A stretch of 64,000 nucleotides of DNA, taken from assembly GCF_033807715.1 (NCBI RefSeq), contig NC_084596.1:35550879-35614878 (forward strand), written 5' to 3'. This DNA comes from Cololabis saira (lineage: Eukaryota; Chordata; Actinopteri; Beloniformes; Belonidae). The translations under genes were made by a program, and so were the position numbers. The notes below the pieces were generated by a model. It was not told the origin of the DNA. It made no database searches and saw only the letters and a program-made list of their open reading frames with translations. Numbering within the stretch: the stretch's first letter is position 1; every line of letters starts with the position of its first letter. Shown piece by piece: positions 11,718 to 26,998 of the stretch.

Positions 11718-14700
11718 AGTAAAAATGTTCAAACACTGTTTTATGGAGAATTCCCTGGACAACACATGCTCACATCATTTGGGGACAGGCAGCGATGCAC
11801 TCAGCCCTTCATTTTCCAGATATTATCTCGTTTTCATGTAAATCTCAGGTTGTGTAAACTGTCTTCTACTGTGTCTGACGTCAGGGGGAGGGGGGGTTCC
11901 AAACCGAAACCATCCCTTTTCTTTTTCTTGTTATTCTTACCCTCAAAGCACTATGTATTTTCTGAAGAAAAAAAAGCCTTGGCTGTATTAACCCCTTCTC
12001 GTTCAGTCAATGATCATTTACTAGTCTGTGAGTAGTAGACCCTCAGGAGTTTTAGAGTCATCTATATTAAAGGGAGATTTTAAAAATGTATTAACAGTTA
12101 ACATGTCATTCTTTTGCTGTTAGCTGAAAGGCAGCTGTCAATTTTCTTCTTCTCTTCTATTAATTATTACGAAAAAAGGATATTGACATGAATGCTAAAT
12201 ATGGGGCTTTTTTTTTTTTTTTTTTTTACCTTTTGTCCTTAAAGGATGTTTTAGCAGTCCAAACTAAGCCACCACGTTCATACACAAATCATTTGATTTC
12301 CTTCTTAAGTCTTTGTGCTGCTTCTGTAGCTGGATGTGGAGGCGATGTTTGTTTTTTCTTTTCTTTGATTGAATAAAGTACCTCTTGAAAGTCTGCAGGA
12401 GATAGATGGGATGGGCAGGAGCACAGTTATTGCATCACAAAACCAAGAATTGCATGGAGACATTTGTCTGTGGTTAAACTTGAGCAACAAAAGGACTCTT
12501 TTTTTAAATTTCATTTTATTTAATGTAAGGAAACCAGTGCAATTTGGATTAAATGTGGCATGTGAAATAAATGTGCTGCTTTTTTTTTTAAATTAAGCCA
12601 TTACAGGATTTTTCATACTCTTAACTTAATGCTGCAAGTGCAGTAACACAGCCATAAAAGAATTAAATAATTGTTTAGGCAAATCAAGTGGAAACTGCCC
12701 TTCATGATCCGGCAGTTTGCTAAAGAAATATGCAATCCAGCAATTATGTTTCATAACTATGAAGTATGTGGAAAAATATCTTTCATTCATTCAGATTTCT
12801 AGATGTGAAGATGGTCAAATTACCTTTGGGTTAATAGAACAGTTTCATGAGGATATTTAAACGTATTACTTACTTCTGACTCATAAAAGTTAGAATTCAA
12901 TTTGCCGCTCTTGTATCAAGGTACCTATTGATTGAGTGAGTAAACAATTTTACTGCTTTGAAAATAACACGTTGATGAAAGAAAGCGGGAGAAGTGCCTA
13001 CAGGGGTTGCTTTAGCTTATGATGAAGGTTTCTTTTTCAACACTGGCTTCAATGTCAAAATTGAACTAATGATGTCTTGGGGTGGTAGGTTTATTGGTCA
13101 AGTTCATTCAGCATCAAATATGATGTCTAGGACGGGGATTGTGGGAGATCCAGAGGGCTTCTTAGAGGGAAACTAAGCTCTTTCTGATCTATGTGAAAAA
13201 GGAAGAGTCTCACAGTATCAGTGACTCCTTTGAAACCTCACAATCTAATTTCCCTTCGCTGTTGCCCCCCCTTGTCTTGCCGGTGACTCCCTGCATTTAT
13301 GTACTTTACTGAATATTGACTCCCACAGTTTGGGCTGTGTGTGAACAACCCCAATATTACATTCTTGTATTAATATATCTCGGATGCTCTGCTTGCCTTT
13401 TTTTCTCCTTGTGAGCCACATCACAAATCCAGCTGTCCCACTACTCTACTCACTTACACATGTTGGCTTTTAAAAACACACACTCAAATCTAGCCCTCGT
13501 GCATCCCAGGGTCAAAATAGTTTATTTTATGTGGTATTCCATAAAGCGAGAGGGTGAGGATAACATTGGAGCCCATAAACCAGGTATTGGCTGTCTATCA
13601 TAGCCTTAACAAGAAGTAAAAAACAGACCAAGCTTTGAGGGTTTTGCCTTTATACTGCACCCTGGAATTTCTCTTTAGCTAAAACATGATTTTAGGAACT
13701 AAGTGGGTTTCCTGTATACGCATTGTTTGGGGATTTCTTATGCCTGGAGGAGGCAGTGTCGCAGAGGGAAAGTAGGCTACCATGCAGATTGTAGGTTTTT
13801 TAGAGAATGAGCTATATTTTATGCTTTTTTTTACACTTTTTTATTTATTTTTTCTTTAATCAAAAGCGCCCACATCAAGCACTATATATATATTTGGGCA
13901 TGAACATTATTTTGGATGTTTTAGCTCTGCAGTCCTGCAGACTTTGAAAGACAGAAATGTAATATTTTGAGGAATATTATGAAAGAAAACCTAATTCTGC
14001 ACTTGAACACACATATTTGCATGTGTGAAGTCACTACCAACTCAAAACCTTACCCATCCCCCCACAAACACACAACCCTGTCACTTTAAGGGTGGGTGGG
14101 AGCCTGGGTTTGAAACAGGGTCGGTATCCTACACATCCAGACCAACCAGAATGATTCAGCCTTCTCGTCTTTATCTGCACCTAAATGCAATTTCAATTCA
14201 TTATGCAATCAGGAATTTTTATTCTTATCAAGATCTATTGCAATTCCCTTACCTTAAGAAAGTCATTGTCTTACCAGTATGTTGTTGGATATTGTATATC
14301 CACAATAAGAAATCAAAGTTTTGATTGCCAGTTTTATGTTTTATTTTTCTAATGGTTTCCATTGTTCTCTTTTTTTTTCAATTTTTTTGAACCCGAATTG
14401 CACCTAATTGAATATAACTCAAAATTAACTACACTTTTTTTCTAAAATGATCACTGAATTTGGAATATGTGCAGCTAATAACGCAGGCAGATGTACAAGA
14501 AAAAACACTGGATTAAGCTGTTGATTATAATCCAACACTGTGGATGAGGATGGCTAACTGTTTGAGAGTATATATATATATGTAATATAACACCACAAAT
14601 GATTAACTTTCTGTGCAAACCCACAGAACACGTGCTACAGATGTATCTGTACTCCTGTAATCCACTGGGAAATTAGTTCTTCCACGGCTACATATGACTT

Positions 14701-17372
14701 TGTAATTGGGCTAATGTGTTGTGCCTGAGCCAATTTGAAAGTCCATACCACCACTTTAATATACATATGTAGTCGTACGTTTTGACGTGTGTTTTATCTG
14801 GGAATATAACTATTTCATTGATGTGTGTACATCAATGATTGATGTGTGTGGCTGAATTCCCACGGGAAAAGTTGACTGAACTCTTTTATACAGTAAATCA
14901 GACCTATAAAGAACATGATGTACTGTATAATTGTCCATTTTCTAGTCATATACTCACACATACAGTATACACTTAAAAAAGCAATCCAAAATACCAGTGA
15001 CATCACAATGTAAATAGATCTCATTTTCCTGTCTAATGTCACCGACTCACTATTGAGCCAGTTACATTAGTTATAGATTCATGAGCAGCCAAGTCCAGTG
15101 GAAGATGTCCCAGTGTTGCCTCTGATTATGTCTAATGCAGATAATTACAAATGAGAAGTCAGTTAGAAGAGGACCACCAGAAAAGTTTGACACTGGATCT
15201 TACAAGAATATCCCAATACTATATCCCCATATTTTTCTCTGAGCTTTCAGCTGTTTATTAAAAGTTAACAATAAAAGTATTACCAATCCACTAGCACTTA
15301 AGTTAAATATCTTACTGGTTAATCCATTTCACACGATTCAAAAGTGGAATCAGTGCTGATGCGCAGAACCATTCAAATGCCTAGAAAGCACATTTCCACA
15401 GTCCTCTTGTGCTTTTCCATTTTTCTTACTTACCTACAGTGTTATTGTGATTAATTATCTTATTTGTAACCTCAGGTTCAAAAATTTTACTAAATGAATA
15501 ATGTATTTGGTTACTACTTGCTCAGAGTGGTTCCTATTGGAGACCTTTTTTTTTTAATGCCAACTCTCTGGTGTTATTAGTAAAAGAAGATCAAAAGCAT
15601 TAACTAATTTGAAAAGCAACAGTTCATTAATATGCACTTATGATCATGTGATCCATTTCCCATTGGAGGTGTTGAGGTGATTTGAGAAATGTAGCATGTT
15701 GTGTCTGGCTAACAACAGACGTTCTGCATGTTCATGAGCTATTAACTCTGCCTATTGGCAAGCCTCCAGGAATTTGACCCACAAACAAAACATCTGAGCC
15801 AAATCTGCTTGTTTTCAGGCAGATATTCCTCATGTGAGTTTTAGTCTTTATTGTTCATAAATAATTACAGGCTTTTGGAGTAATGCTGGGTACAAAGCTA
15901 CAGTACGGCCACTAGAGATTAAAACTACAAGGCTGCAATTGAACATAATTTGACAGTTTTAAGTCTAGTCTTTGTCATGCTGACATATTGAGAAGCGCGT
16001 AATTGTGATCTAAAACTCTGGTCGTTTTTTATTTATCTTAGCTGCGATAATTATTTCCTTTAACATTTAACTAACAAGCACACATAATCTAAAATAAATG
16101 CCATTCACTCCATTAAAAACCCACCTTAAATATGCAAGGCCAACTTTCAAAACCGTTTGATTCAAAACGTTTTCAGAAATTATTCATAGCCATTTTCTTC
16201 TCTTTGAAATCGAAATGTCACTATGTGTTTCTGCTGATGGCGAAACGTGACTCGCAAACAAGCTAGAGATCTCTACACCAGCCCTAGCTTCTCCAATATA
16301 TCTGTAAGCTGCCAAATGGCAAAATGTTGATTCAGTGTGCTGTGACAGTGTGAGCAGCATTTTCTACACACACTCAACTTTTTGGCTCCTCGGCTGTGCC
16401 TGCGAGAAGCCTTTGAAAAGCTACAACCCTGCTCAGTGACAAGTCTGTAGACAGAGGCACAGGTGTCACTTTCCATTTTTATGTGGTCCCCAAACAACCT
16501 TTGGCTTGCCAACAGTGCGGCATAAAGACACTGAGGGAACCATCACTCTCCCAGCAATTTGATGGACGGAAAGATAGATGGCCTGACAGATGACTACAAC
16601 GGTAGCGCTGATAAGATCAGTGTCATTTTATGCACAAGGGAAATGAGACAGAGAGAGGGAAGAGCAATAGAGGGAGTTGCCAGGTTGGGTATCGTCGTAA
16701 AAATCAGCAGCCCATTCCCCAAGGAGAGCGAGATCTGTAATAGAGTGTGAATTGGTGGTAAAAATTCAGAGAGGAAGGTGCAAGTGATTGCGCATTGTTG
16801 TGTGATTAGGTTCAAATGTGAGAATTTGCTGGAAAAAGAAAAAGCAAAGGCATGATGAAGTTGTCTGAAGACTAAGCAAAAAGACGGAAGTGGGTGAGGA
16901 AGATTTGTATAGGATGTATAGGATGCCACAGAGACAAGAAACAAGGAGACAAAAGCACAAGAAAAGAAAGCGGAGGAGTGAATGTAATAGAGGGAATCGC
17001 GAGGGATAAAGATGGTATTATTTCCTTTAGCTTGAATGAGACATAAAAAAAAGGTAAAGAGGCCTACAGACAACAAAGGGGAGTTGAGTGGGTGTGTTAA
17101 AAGCCTACTTAGAAAAAAAAATCACATAACCCTGTTCTCTGCCCCCAAACCTTCCTCTGCATCCGTGGAACTTTATGTTAACATTACACACACACTCGCT
17201 CTCTGATACACACACACAGGTTTGTACAGCTTTGTTATTACATCATATTGGCTTCCATTCATAGTGCACAGCTTATCCAAAACCCTAACTCCAATGTTAA
17301 CCATTATTTGTTTATCCCTAACTGTGAGAAAGTGAGCAACCCCTCCCCTTCTCACCGTCACCAGACTTTTTT
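11718..17372 (+). other. Intron B, long repeat-poor stretch
   Basis: About 5.6 kb of AT-rich intron. It contains only short simple tracts: a poly-T run near 12210-12228, poly-T near 13827-13860, TA runs near 13883 and 14571. No exon or mobile element is recognised, so any conserved regulatory DNA in this intron would be sought here first. Confidence 0.5.
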
Positions 17373-17747
17373 AGTGTGTGTGGCAGGGTGGAGGATTGGG
17401 CGTGGTCTGCGGGGGAGCAGCACACAGGTGTACCTGGTTCTGCTGATTGGGCACACCTGTGCCCAATCAACCTCCCCACCCTGCCTGGCTTCATAACCAG
17501 TGGCTGCATACCAGAAAGGGGGCTGCTGAGTGGAGGTAGCTTGCTGAGAGGCTATACTCAATCTGCCATTTTTTAGAATACTGATTTTGCCTTCGCCTTT
17601 ATGTCTTTGTGCTTTTTTGGCATACAATAAAAAGCCTTATTTTTTGGCATTCCACGCTCTGCGGGGTCTCTCCTTTACACCTCATCACCCAGGTCCAGTT
17701 TGCCTGATCCCCTTGTACGTGGGGAGGCCGCTCTGGTGCCTCACACT
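17373..17747 (+). mobile_element. Possible solo LTR or DNA element
   Basis: The segment runs from AGTGTGTGTGGCAGG to GTGCCTCACACT, which are imperfect inverted ends. It contains ACACAGGTGTACC and an AATAAA signal within CATACAATAAAAAGCC near 17623, followed by a GGGTCTCTCC stretch, as in a retroviral-type LTR. It differs in composition from the flanks, which carry CCTAACCC-type text. No matching target duplication was found. Confidence 0.35.
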
Positions 17748-20700
17748 AACCCTAATCTTAACCATGGACATCCTAACAAATGTGCTTTTGTGCAACAAAA
17801 GTCTTCATTAATCTCCTGTGCATATTCTTGTCTTTTATCTTTGCTTATTGCCTTGGAAAGCTGATGCCTTGCTGACATGAGAAGGCCTTTCTCTTTTAAC
17901 CTGAAGGCAGAATCTCTCACTCCGAGCAGGGCATGGACCTCAGCTGACAACCTCTCTTTGCATATGTGGTTATGATGTTTACAAAAGTGATGCCCTTATG
18001 CAGCTCGCTATACCCAATCACAGCGTATGTCTACTATCGCTAGCAGATGTAATGGTTGCAGATGGGAAATTTCCACGGTCTTCTCGCTGCATAAGGCTGC
18101 CTCAGGTCCCCCTGGCCAGTTTCTGTTGGTGTGTTTTGGTATCTGTGTTGCTTAATGATGACATCATGAAGCTCAGGCAGGCCATCATTAGCATTATCAC
18201 CGGGGGTGATCCTACACTGCTTTTACAAAAATAATGGTTAATACATGTGGGAGATCATATCACTAAAAACTCTAGTCATGGTGTGCAGTGACTGGTGGCT
18301 TACTGCTTTGGGTTACTGCTTTGATCACTGAGGCAGGACCACACTTGTGAAAATAAATACAGAGTGGAATGCTGTGCCAGAAATATTTCACATTTCAGGT
18401 GAATCACCCCCCTATAGGAAATTCTAATTCCAAAGTAAAAAAAAAATAAAAAAAAGTGGAGTTCCTATAAGAATACAAACACACACATATACACACTTGC
18501 AGACACATGCATACATTTGTGCACACTTTCCCGGTCTGCCAGAGGTGAGGCGATGGGGACACAGAGCAGTGGCAGCTCTGTCATCTCCTGTCTGGCCTAC
18601 AGGCACACAAACAATCCTGAGTCTCACTCTCAGTGTGGGTGCTCTTTATACACCTGGTATCCTCACGAGGAATCACACTTGTGTTATCTACTTTCACAGT
18701 TCCACCTACTAGTATAGCTATTGTCACGGAATATTTGTGGTTCCTGCCAAGTGGAAAGAAATCAAAAATCCATCCCTTGGGTTAATATTGGTCAGTAAAG
18801 CCTCTTTATGTACAGGTCAGTATATTATAGGTATTATAGGTAATTATAGGTAATGAAATGTCAATGATTCAAACTACTTTATTTTTATACGAAAGAGGTA
18901 GTGTGTACTTTATCTCTACCAATTTCAGCATACCGTCACCACTGCTGGCATCCGATGACATGTCTTTCCGTCATATCCTTTTTTACAGTCAATACACATT
19001 CAGTACAGTCTAATATGTCGAAAATAGCTTGTGTCCTCTTCAATAGGGCATCGATAATGAATTTGGTTAAAGGCCATGACTAATGTGCATTTTTGAACTA
19101 GTAATGGGCTCATTGGAGTTAAGGGACACAAACATAGGCCAATCCGGTCCAACACGGCCGCCCACATGCTGCCGTCCTGTCCAATGATCGCCACCCACAC
19201 ACACATCTCCCATTGTTTGGACCGGCACGATAAACTCTTTAGAATGCATGAAAGCGAGTCCTGGGGGCAAGTTCACCAAAGCGTGAAGGATGGAGGAGGG
19301 AGACGATGGTATAGAGAGATGGAAATGGGGGGATAGAAAGGAGGGGAGGAAGGCTAATGGCTTTACGGCAACAGTGATAATCAGGCTAACTAAAAATCAC
19401 TTCATCTCACACTGGGCTGATGGCATGCTGGGAAATGGAATGAAGCGGGTTTTCAGTGTTGCATTTAGAGGACATGATGCAGAAAGATGGGTTTCTTTTT
19501 GTGTGTACTATTGTGTGCGAGTACACGCAAAAAAAATAAGCGTTTCGGGTTTGTGTACAAGCTACTATTGACAGATGTTGATTAAATCTGTCTTAAGAAT
19601 TCTTCAGAGAATTCTCATGAGCACAATCACCAATTCAACGTGCATGTGCTATATATGACAAAAAAAAAAAAAAAAACTAAATATAGGCAGCTCTGGCGTG
19701 CGTGAGAGCACTGGGCCATAAAAAAAGCGTTATCCAAAGTGGCTCCCTCATAAAACAATGCACAATTAGACCTGCCATTGCAGTGCCCTGGAGTCAATGG
19801 TGGCACTTGAAAACTATGCTTGGATAGGTTTCTGTGCGATTATGAAAGCTGCAGTAGCCCACTGACTGTGTGATTATGTGTCTTGTGTCCAGCGGTTGCA
19901 GAAGTGTTTAAGAAAGCAGAGGCAGTCAGCCCCCTGGGTGGTGGATTTTGGCTCTCTTTCATCTCTTGCACTTTTCATATATGTTGCACATACGCCACAC
20001 ATGAAGCTTAACGCTAACATCAGAACCTAGTCAAATTGGCAGCTCTTATTAGGAATTTTCCGTCAGAGCTTCCTAGACGAGCTTTTCGTCTGCAATCCTG
20101 TGCAGCTAAAAGAGCCTGGGAGTGGAGAGTCATCGAGCAGTAATCTTTCTATACAACCCACGGTTTCCAAAGGACCTCCATGCAGGCAATCCAGCCTTAT
20201 TGAGGCTCAAGAAGGGTTTAAATTCTCCACAGTTTTCATAGTCCCAACTTTTCCTGTGACCAAAGAAGAAAAACTGGGAAATTTAAAACCTATACAAACT
20301 CCCATAAACTGGGCCATTTTTGTCCCTGTTTCCCTTTTTTTTTTGTTTCCCTGTGTATCAGCTCTAGCTGTACTGTGAAAATTAAGTGAATCCATCACAC
20401 TTTCTCCTGGAAAGCCCGTGCCCTTTGTTCGCTGAGAACACACAGAAAAAAAAAAAAAATCACAGAGAGACAGGGCTCCAAAGAGACTGCCTTGGCTATT
20501 TTTTATTTTTTTACTTTTGCTTTTTCATCTGACCTGGCAGTGTGCCCCATCACGCAGAATAATAGGAGCTAAAGCCATTCTCTTTTTGCCGAGCCATCAG
20601 TGAGCCATGGAGAGCCGGAGGAAGTTATTTCCATGTTAATGGGAACCTTCCCAGCAGCATCTAAACCTTACCCTCCTTTCCTTTTCCTCTATTGCTGCTT

Positions 20701-22270
20701 CCTCGTCTCCTATGTGCTTTGTGCTCGTGGTCCTTTACCTGCTGCCGTCCCCAAGGACTCGGTCCTTCTGCTCTTGTGTTGCAACGTTACGTTTCACCTC
20801 TCAGTCTCTGTTTACTTCTTTCTTCCTTTCCTTCCTGGTGTTTGCTTTGTGTCTGTCTGCTGCCTTGCTCTGATCTCTCTGAGTCTGATGAATGAAGATG
20901 CTGGACTTTGAGCAGTGTCCCTAATGAGGTGTGGTGAGCCATTTCTAGCTGTCTCTCATCGTTATCTATTGGGGTATATTTCTTTGCTTTCTCCCCCAGT
21001 TACTATTGCTTTTTTGGTATGCATAAAAATCCTCCCTCAAACTCAAACCCATCCACATGGATTCCTGGACTGAAAAAAAAAAAGTTGGACAAGCCAAAGA
21101 GAACTCTTTGAGCATCTCTGAAAATCCCTTATCCCTTGTTACTGAAGAACTACATTGATGTCTACATGGCTGAACATGTTCAATCTGCACCTAAACTCCA
21201 AATGATCCCGGTGTGGCTGACTAAGGCGTCCTCCCTGAGGTTTTTGCCTCTGCCTCCTGCCCTTACCACATACTTGACACTGCTTTCCCTAGGCTTACTC
21301 AGTACACAGCTGGAAATAGGCCAACATGTCATCTCCCCAATTTATGCTAAGTAGCTCCATCCACCATGCGGTCTTTGTGCAGAGAAATGGCAGGTTTGTA
21401 AACTATTCAGTTGCCCTCTCATCTCTTATAAATAAAAGCCCACAAACCTTACATATTATCATAGATAATAAGAAAGATCTGGCTTTATTGGGCAAATGGG
21501 TGATCATTCTGCAAGGGTACATGTATAAACAAACGATGGGGGATCTATGCAGACAGATGTGATGCCAATGTGGACCCTGCTGGGCCTCGTGGGAATCCAA
21601 AGCTTCCAGCTGTTTAAATGGGTCAAACAGGAGTTGTTTGTTGTAATGTTGTGAATGAACAAATCTTTCATGAGAAACACAAAAGCGAGGAAGAAAAGAT
21701 GACTGAAGACAAGGTTAATAAAAGAACATTGGAAGAAGTCAGTGGGTCTGTCCTGAACGTCAGTCACTCTGAAGGACTGATATTGAAAAACCGTTATTGA
21801 AGCTCAAAACTATTCTTTGTAGAGACTTAAAGAGCCAAAGGAAAGCTCTGCATTCCAGCTCTCAAATGAAAAGGTCTTTCTACCTGTTTTATAAAAGCAG
21901 TGATTTTTGCTCCGTTAATATCGTTAAAGCTGTGCACCTGCACACTCTTTTTTTCCCAAATGTATGAAAGCTCCCGCGTGGTTTACTATGTTGTAACTGC
22001 TGCACTTGCAATTATGTGTTCACTTCTCACTAGTCTCATATCGCTACACAGCATGTGTTCATCGTAAACTGCTTTGCATAAAACACGCTAAACACTAGAA
22101 AGGGGAATGCTGGTTCCAAAAGTAATAAGTTACACATAGATTGTTTCAAATATATTCATCTGCATTCATGCATTTCAAAACGGCAATATCCAATATTGTG
22201 CAAAAATCAAAGGCACTCCTAGTCTTTCTGGTTTCATCAAAGTTTTAGTGACCATTCTAATTATTTATGT
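17748..22270 (+). other. Intron B segment, nothing recognised
   Basis: Ordinary intron sequence with poly-A runs near 18437, 19660 and 20447 and a purine-rich stretch near 19280-19350. Short open frames here show no cadherin or other recognisable protein motif. Confidence 0.45.
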
Positions 22271-23100
22271 ATGTATAGTGATGGACCAATTAATCGATCG
22301 TCGGCCAGGTTTTAATAATCTGCACTGGCTGCACTGGCTGACTTCAAGACAAAACACAAAATACAACCACACAATGTTCAGAATAAAATGACTCTACAAG
22401 CAAAAGTCAATATTTAGTGTGGCCTCCCTCTGAACAAAACACAGATTTCTTTTTCAGGATGATTTTTGTGTACTGGTCCCGTTCATTTTAGCTTGACAAG
22501 AGCAAGGTTTCTTTGTTGTCTGGTAAGAGAATGCAACAGAAACTTTAAAAAAGTCTTTTTAGCTTTTATTAGTCAAACACCAATGCATAGGAACAGTGTC
22601 ATTGTACCAACTTTATTGCTCAAATAAATAATGAATCAAATGTTAGGAAAGCACTCACTCAATAAAAGTGAGGAGTTACCATTGTGTTACATCACCTGTC
22701 CTTTCTTTAATCCTTTGTGAAGTGAGATTACCGATTCTTGCAGTTTTGTAAGAGGAATCTTTGTTCATTTGAGCAGCTCAACAGTCTGCAATCATTAATT
22801 TCTGACTGTCTCCGTCATGAGTCGCTATACTTCTTCAACAGCAGAAAGGTCTGGACTGCAGGCTGGCCAGTGAAGCACAACGTCTGTTTGTCAGTGAGGC
22901 ATCACTGTTGTGTGAAGGGCCAAACGAGGTCTGCTGTTTTCCAACCGAAATAAGCACAAACCTCTTAGGAGAAGACATTGCTTTGATTGCCGCAAATGTT
23001 TCTTTGAAAATCCAATATAAGCCTGTGCATCGCTGATGCTTTCACACGACACACCCTCATAGCGTTTGAGGTTGCTCACGAGGCACTCACAGGTCCAGTC
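22271..23100. mobile_element. Degenerate fish DNA repeats
   Basis: About 22271-22335 begins GTGATGGACCAATTAATCGA, which looks like an element end. From about 22660 to 22960, the text ATTGTGTTACATCACCTGTC, GCAGCTCAACAGTCTG and GGTCTGGACTGCAGGCTGGC follows the order of a widespread fish repeat, the same type I see at 9381-10045. It is heavily mutated and has no intact frame. Confidence 0.5.
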
Positions 23101-23736
23101 ACAAAATGAATCAGTAAATCAGGGAAATAAGACTTTATTTCTCGTTTTATTCACAGTGATTACCTTCTAAAGCACACGATAAGTCATCCACACCTCCACA
23201 CAATTCTTTTTTTTTTCTGTTAATGGCTTTGCCGAGCAAATGGACTACTACCTCAGCCATGCCATTCGCTCACACTTATAAGATAAGTGGGCACAAAAGA
23301 AAAAAAAGAGTGACGTTTATGAAAAGGTAACATATGGTGTTATTACAGAATGCAAATTTGTGATCTCCATTTGAAATGACACAAAAAACTCCTTTTCTAT
23401 GCTTGATTGCCCTTATCTGGATGTGTGAAGCTACTACAAATGCTCTCTTTGTTTAGTGTGGCCTTGGTGTAAAAACTTTCCCACCCAGCGAGCCATTCAT
23501 AGTTATGTGGTACTGTGTAATGACAGCTTGAGATAAATATAGAAAGCAGAATCTTTCAGCTTTTTATATTTATCTCCACCAAACATCTCATCATGCTGCA
23601 TTTGCTGTACTTCACAGCACAAATCTTTAACACCAGTTTTAAAAGGGGCACAGTCTGTGAAGGAGTAAAGACGGCAGAGTCCACCCTCTTCAATTGCAGT
23701 CAATGGAGAAGCACACACACACACACACGTATATTA

Positions 23737-24327
23737 GGGGTGTCAAATTAGCGCGTTAATTGCACCGCGTTATATTTTGTAAGCGCCTAATAATCTACAT
23801 TTTAATCTTTAATTTTACCTTTTCTTTTTGCAAGTTGCCTTTATTGTGAAATCTGTATTTGTGCAGTGGGCTGGAAAACAACGGTCAGTCACACCTGGAA
23901 GTGGACATTGATTGGCTGTCAGTGTGTGTGGGCGTGTTTAGCAGACGTTGCTAGGCTCCCATCGTAGCTGGACCATGAGCTGAACAGGCTGAAAATGGAG
24001 GAGCATGTGAAAGTTATCAATCCAGTGAATGGAGAATTTACATTTCTAAAACGCCCCGACGCTCTTCAAACTAAACTTCAGGAGAGCAGGCCGCGCATGC
24101 GCACGACTGCGACTGAGAGGCTGACGAATGATCTTGCCAAGTGGATGTAAACGTTTAGGACTGCATCTGTTCAGGTCTGTTAAAAAAAAAAAACCTTTAT
24201 AAAGACACTTTTTTTTTTGTTATATATCAATGTTTTGATCGTCCACAATAATGTAATAAATTCAAAGGAAAACACCACAAGTTGAGGGCTTTTCTCAGCC
24301 ATTTTTAGGTTAGATAAAAAAAATAAA

Positions 24328-24330
<3 letters not shown>
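23737..24330 (+). mobile_element. hAT-like element with N-terminal transposase remnant
   Basis: It starts TAGGGGTGTCAAATTAGCG and shares both flanking blocks with the copy at 8401-8803. The extra centre holds an open + frame from an ATG near 23995 that reads MEEHVKVINPVNGEFTFLKR and continues with TERLTNDLAKWM, which resembles the start of fish hAT transposases. The frame stops soon after and the catalytic domain is missing. The right end runs into a TA microsatellite. Confidence 0.65.

Positions 24331-24418
<88 letters not shown>
24331..24418. repeat. TA microsatellite
   Basis: A nearly pure (AT)n tract of about 88 bp with one CAT interruption, at the truncated right end of the hAT-like copy. 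Confidence 0.95.
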
Positions 24419-25205
24419 AACACAGTATATAGTGCTTCTTATTTCAATAATTCAACACTGTTGAATGTAGTATGGTGTTATTTGCATATTCTCAAGACTT
24501 TAAGGACTTAAAGTCTAAAGTTTTTCATTTTCATCTCTTTTGACTTATTTTTAAGTGTTTTTTTGCATTAAATTCTAGACTTCCTGAATGCAATAGACTT
24601 CATCAGTGAAGGATGAAAGTAATTCTTTGGTACCTTTGGTGTTAGTCCAAGGATGAAGAGAATAATTTTGGAAAATAACATAAAATACATGTTAAAAGCA
24701 AACACTGTCCAAAATGCACTCTTGTTTGGACTTTTACTGACCTGTCCAGGGTTTATCCCGCACAAAGACAGTTGGGATGGGCTCCAGCAGACACTGACCT
24801 AGTTCCACTGTTGTTGAAGTGAGACATAGTGCCCTGATGTGATACACAGTTGTCAAAAGAGAGTAAAGTAACTTTGGCGGGCTTTTGCTGACAGTAGGGA
24901 CCGGAGACTCCGAAAGCTGGACAACGCTTCCTGAGAGTCATCAAATTTTCCTTCACGTCACACTGAAACGGATATTTGAACATGAAAAACACTCCTTTGT
25001 GCTACTTTAACTGCACAAAAAATACACAAAAAATATTGTAACAATACGATTTGTAAATGATCTTGAAACTGGATTTGTAACTTGCTTGTATATGTCATGC
25101 CTTCAATGGAGTGCATTTATGCTCCATGATTCTAGTCTTGTTGAGCACACAAAACATGTATACATAGAAGCACATATTTTTTTATTCATTTGTTTTTATA
25201 TCATA
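24419..25205 (+). other. Intron B segment, nothing recognised
   Basis: AT-rich intron sequence without supported features. Confidence 0.45.
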
Positions 25206-25335
25206 CACATTTACATGCCAGAGGTAATCTGAGGCTCAGTGTCTTGCCCAAAGATACTGAGACATTGGGAGTCCGAGGATCAAACAACAGATGTTCCCGT
25301 TGGCAGAGGACTGTTCTACCTCCTTCACATAGTCT
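25206..25335 (-). mobile_element. tRNA-like SINE remnant
   Basis: Read on the - strand it gives GTGAAGGAGGTAGAACAG followed about 30 bp later by TTTGATCCT, which resemble the A and B boxes of a tRNA-derived promoter. TTTGGGCAAGACACTGAG follows, a text common downstream of such tRNA-like repeats in fish. It is degenerate and not a functional tRNA. Confidence 0.5.

Positions 25336-26998
<1,663 letters not shown>

Noticed and set aside
16594..17076. 160-codon frame on the - strand, serine/leucine/phenylalanine-rich
   Set aside because: It lies opposite a purine-rich + strand stretch; composition explains the open frame.
25206..25335. Functional tRNA gene
   Set aside because: The A- and B-box-like text is degenerate and no cloverleaf can be drawn; it fits a SINE remnant.
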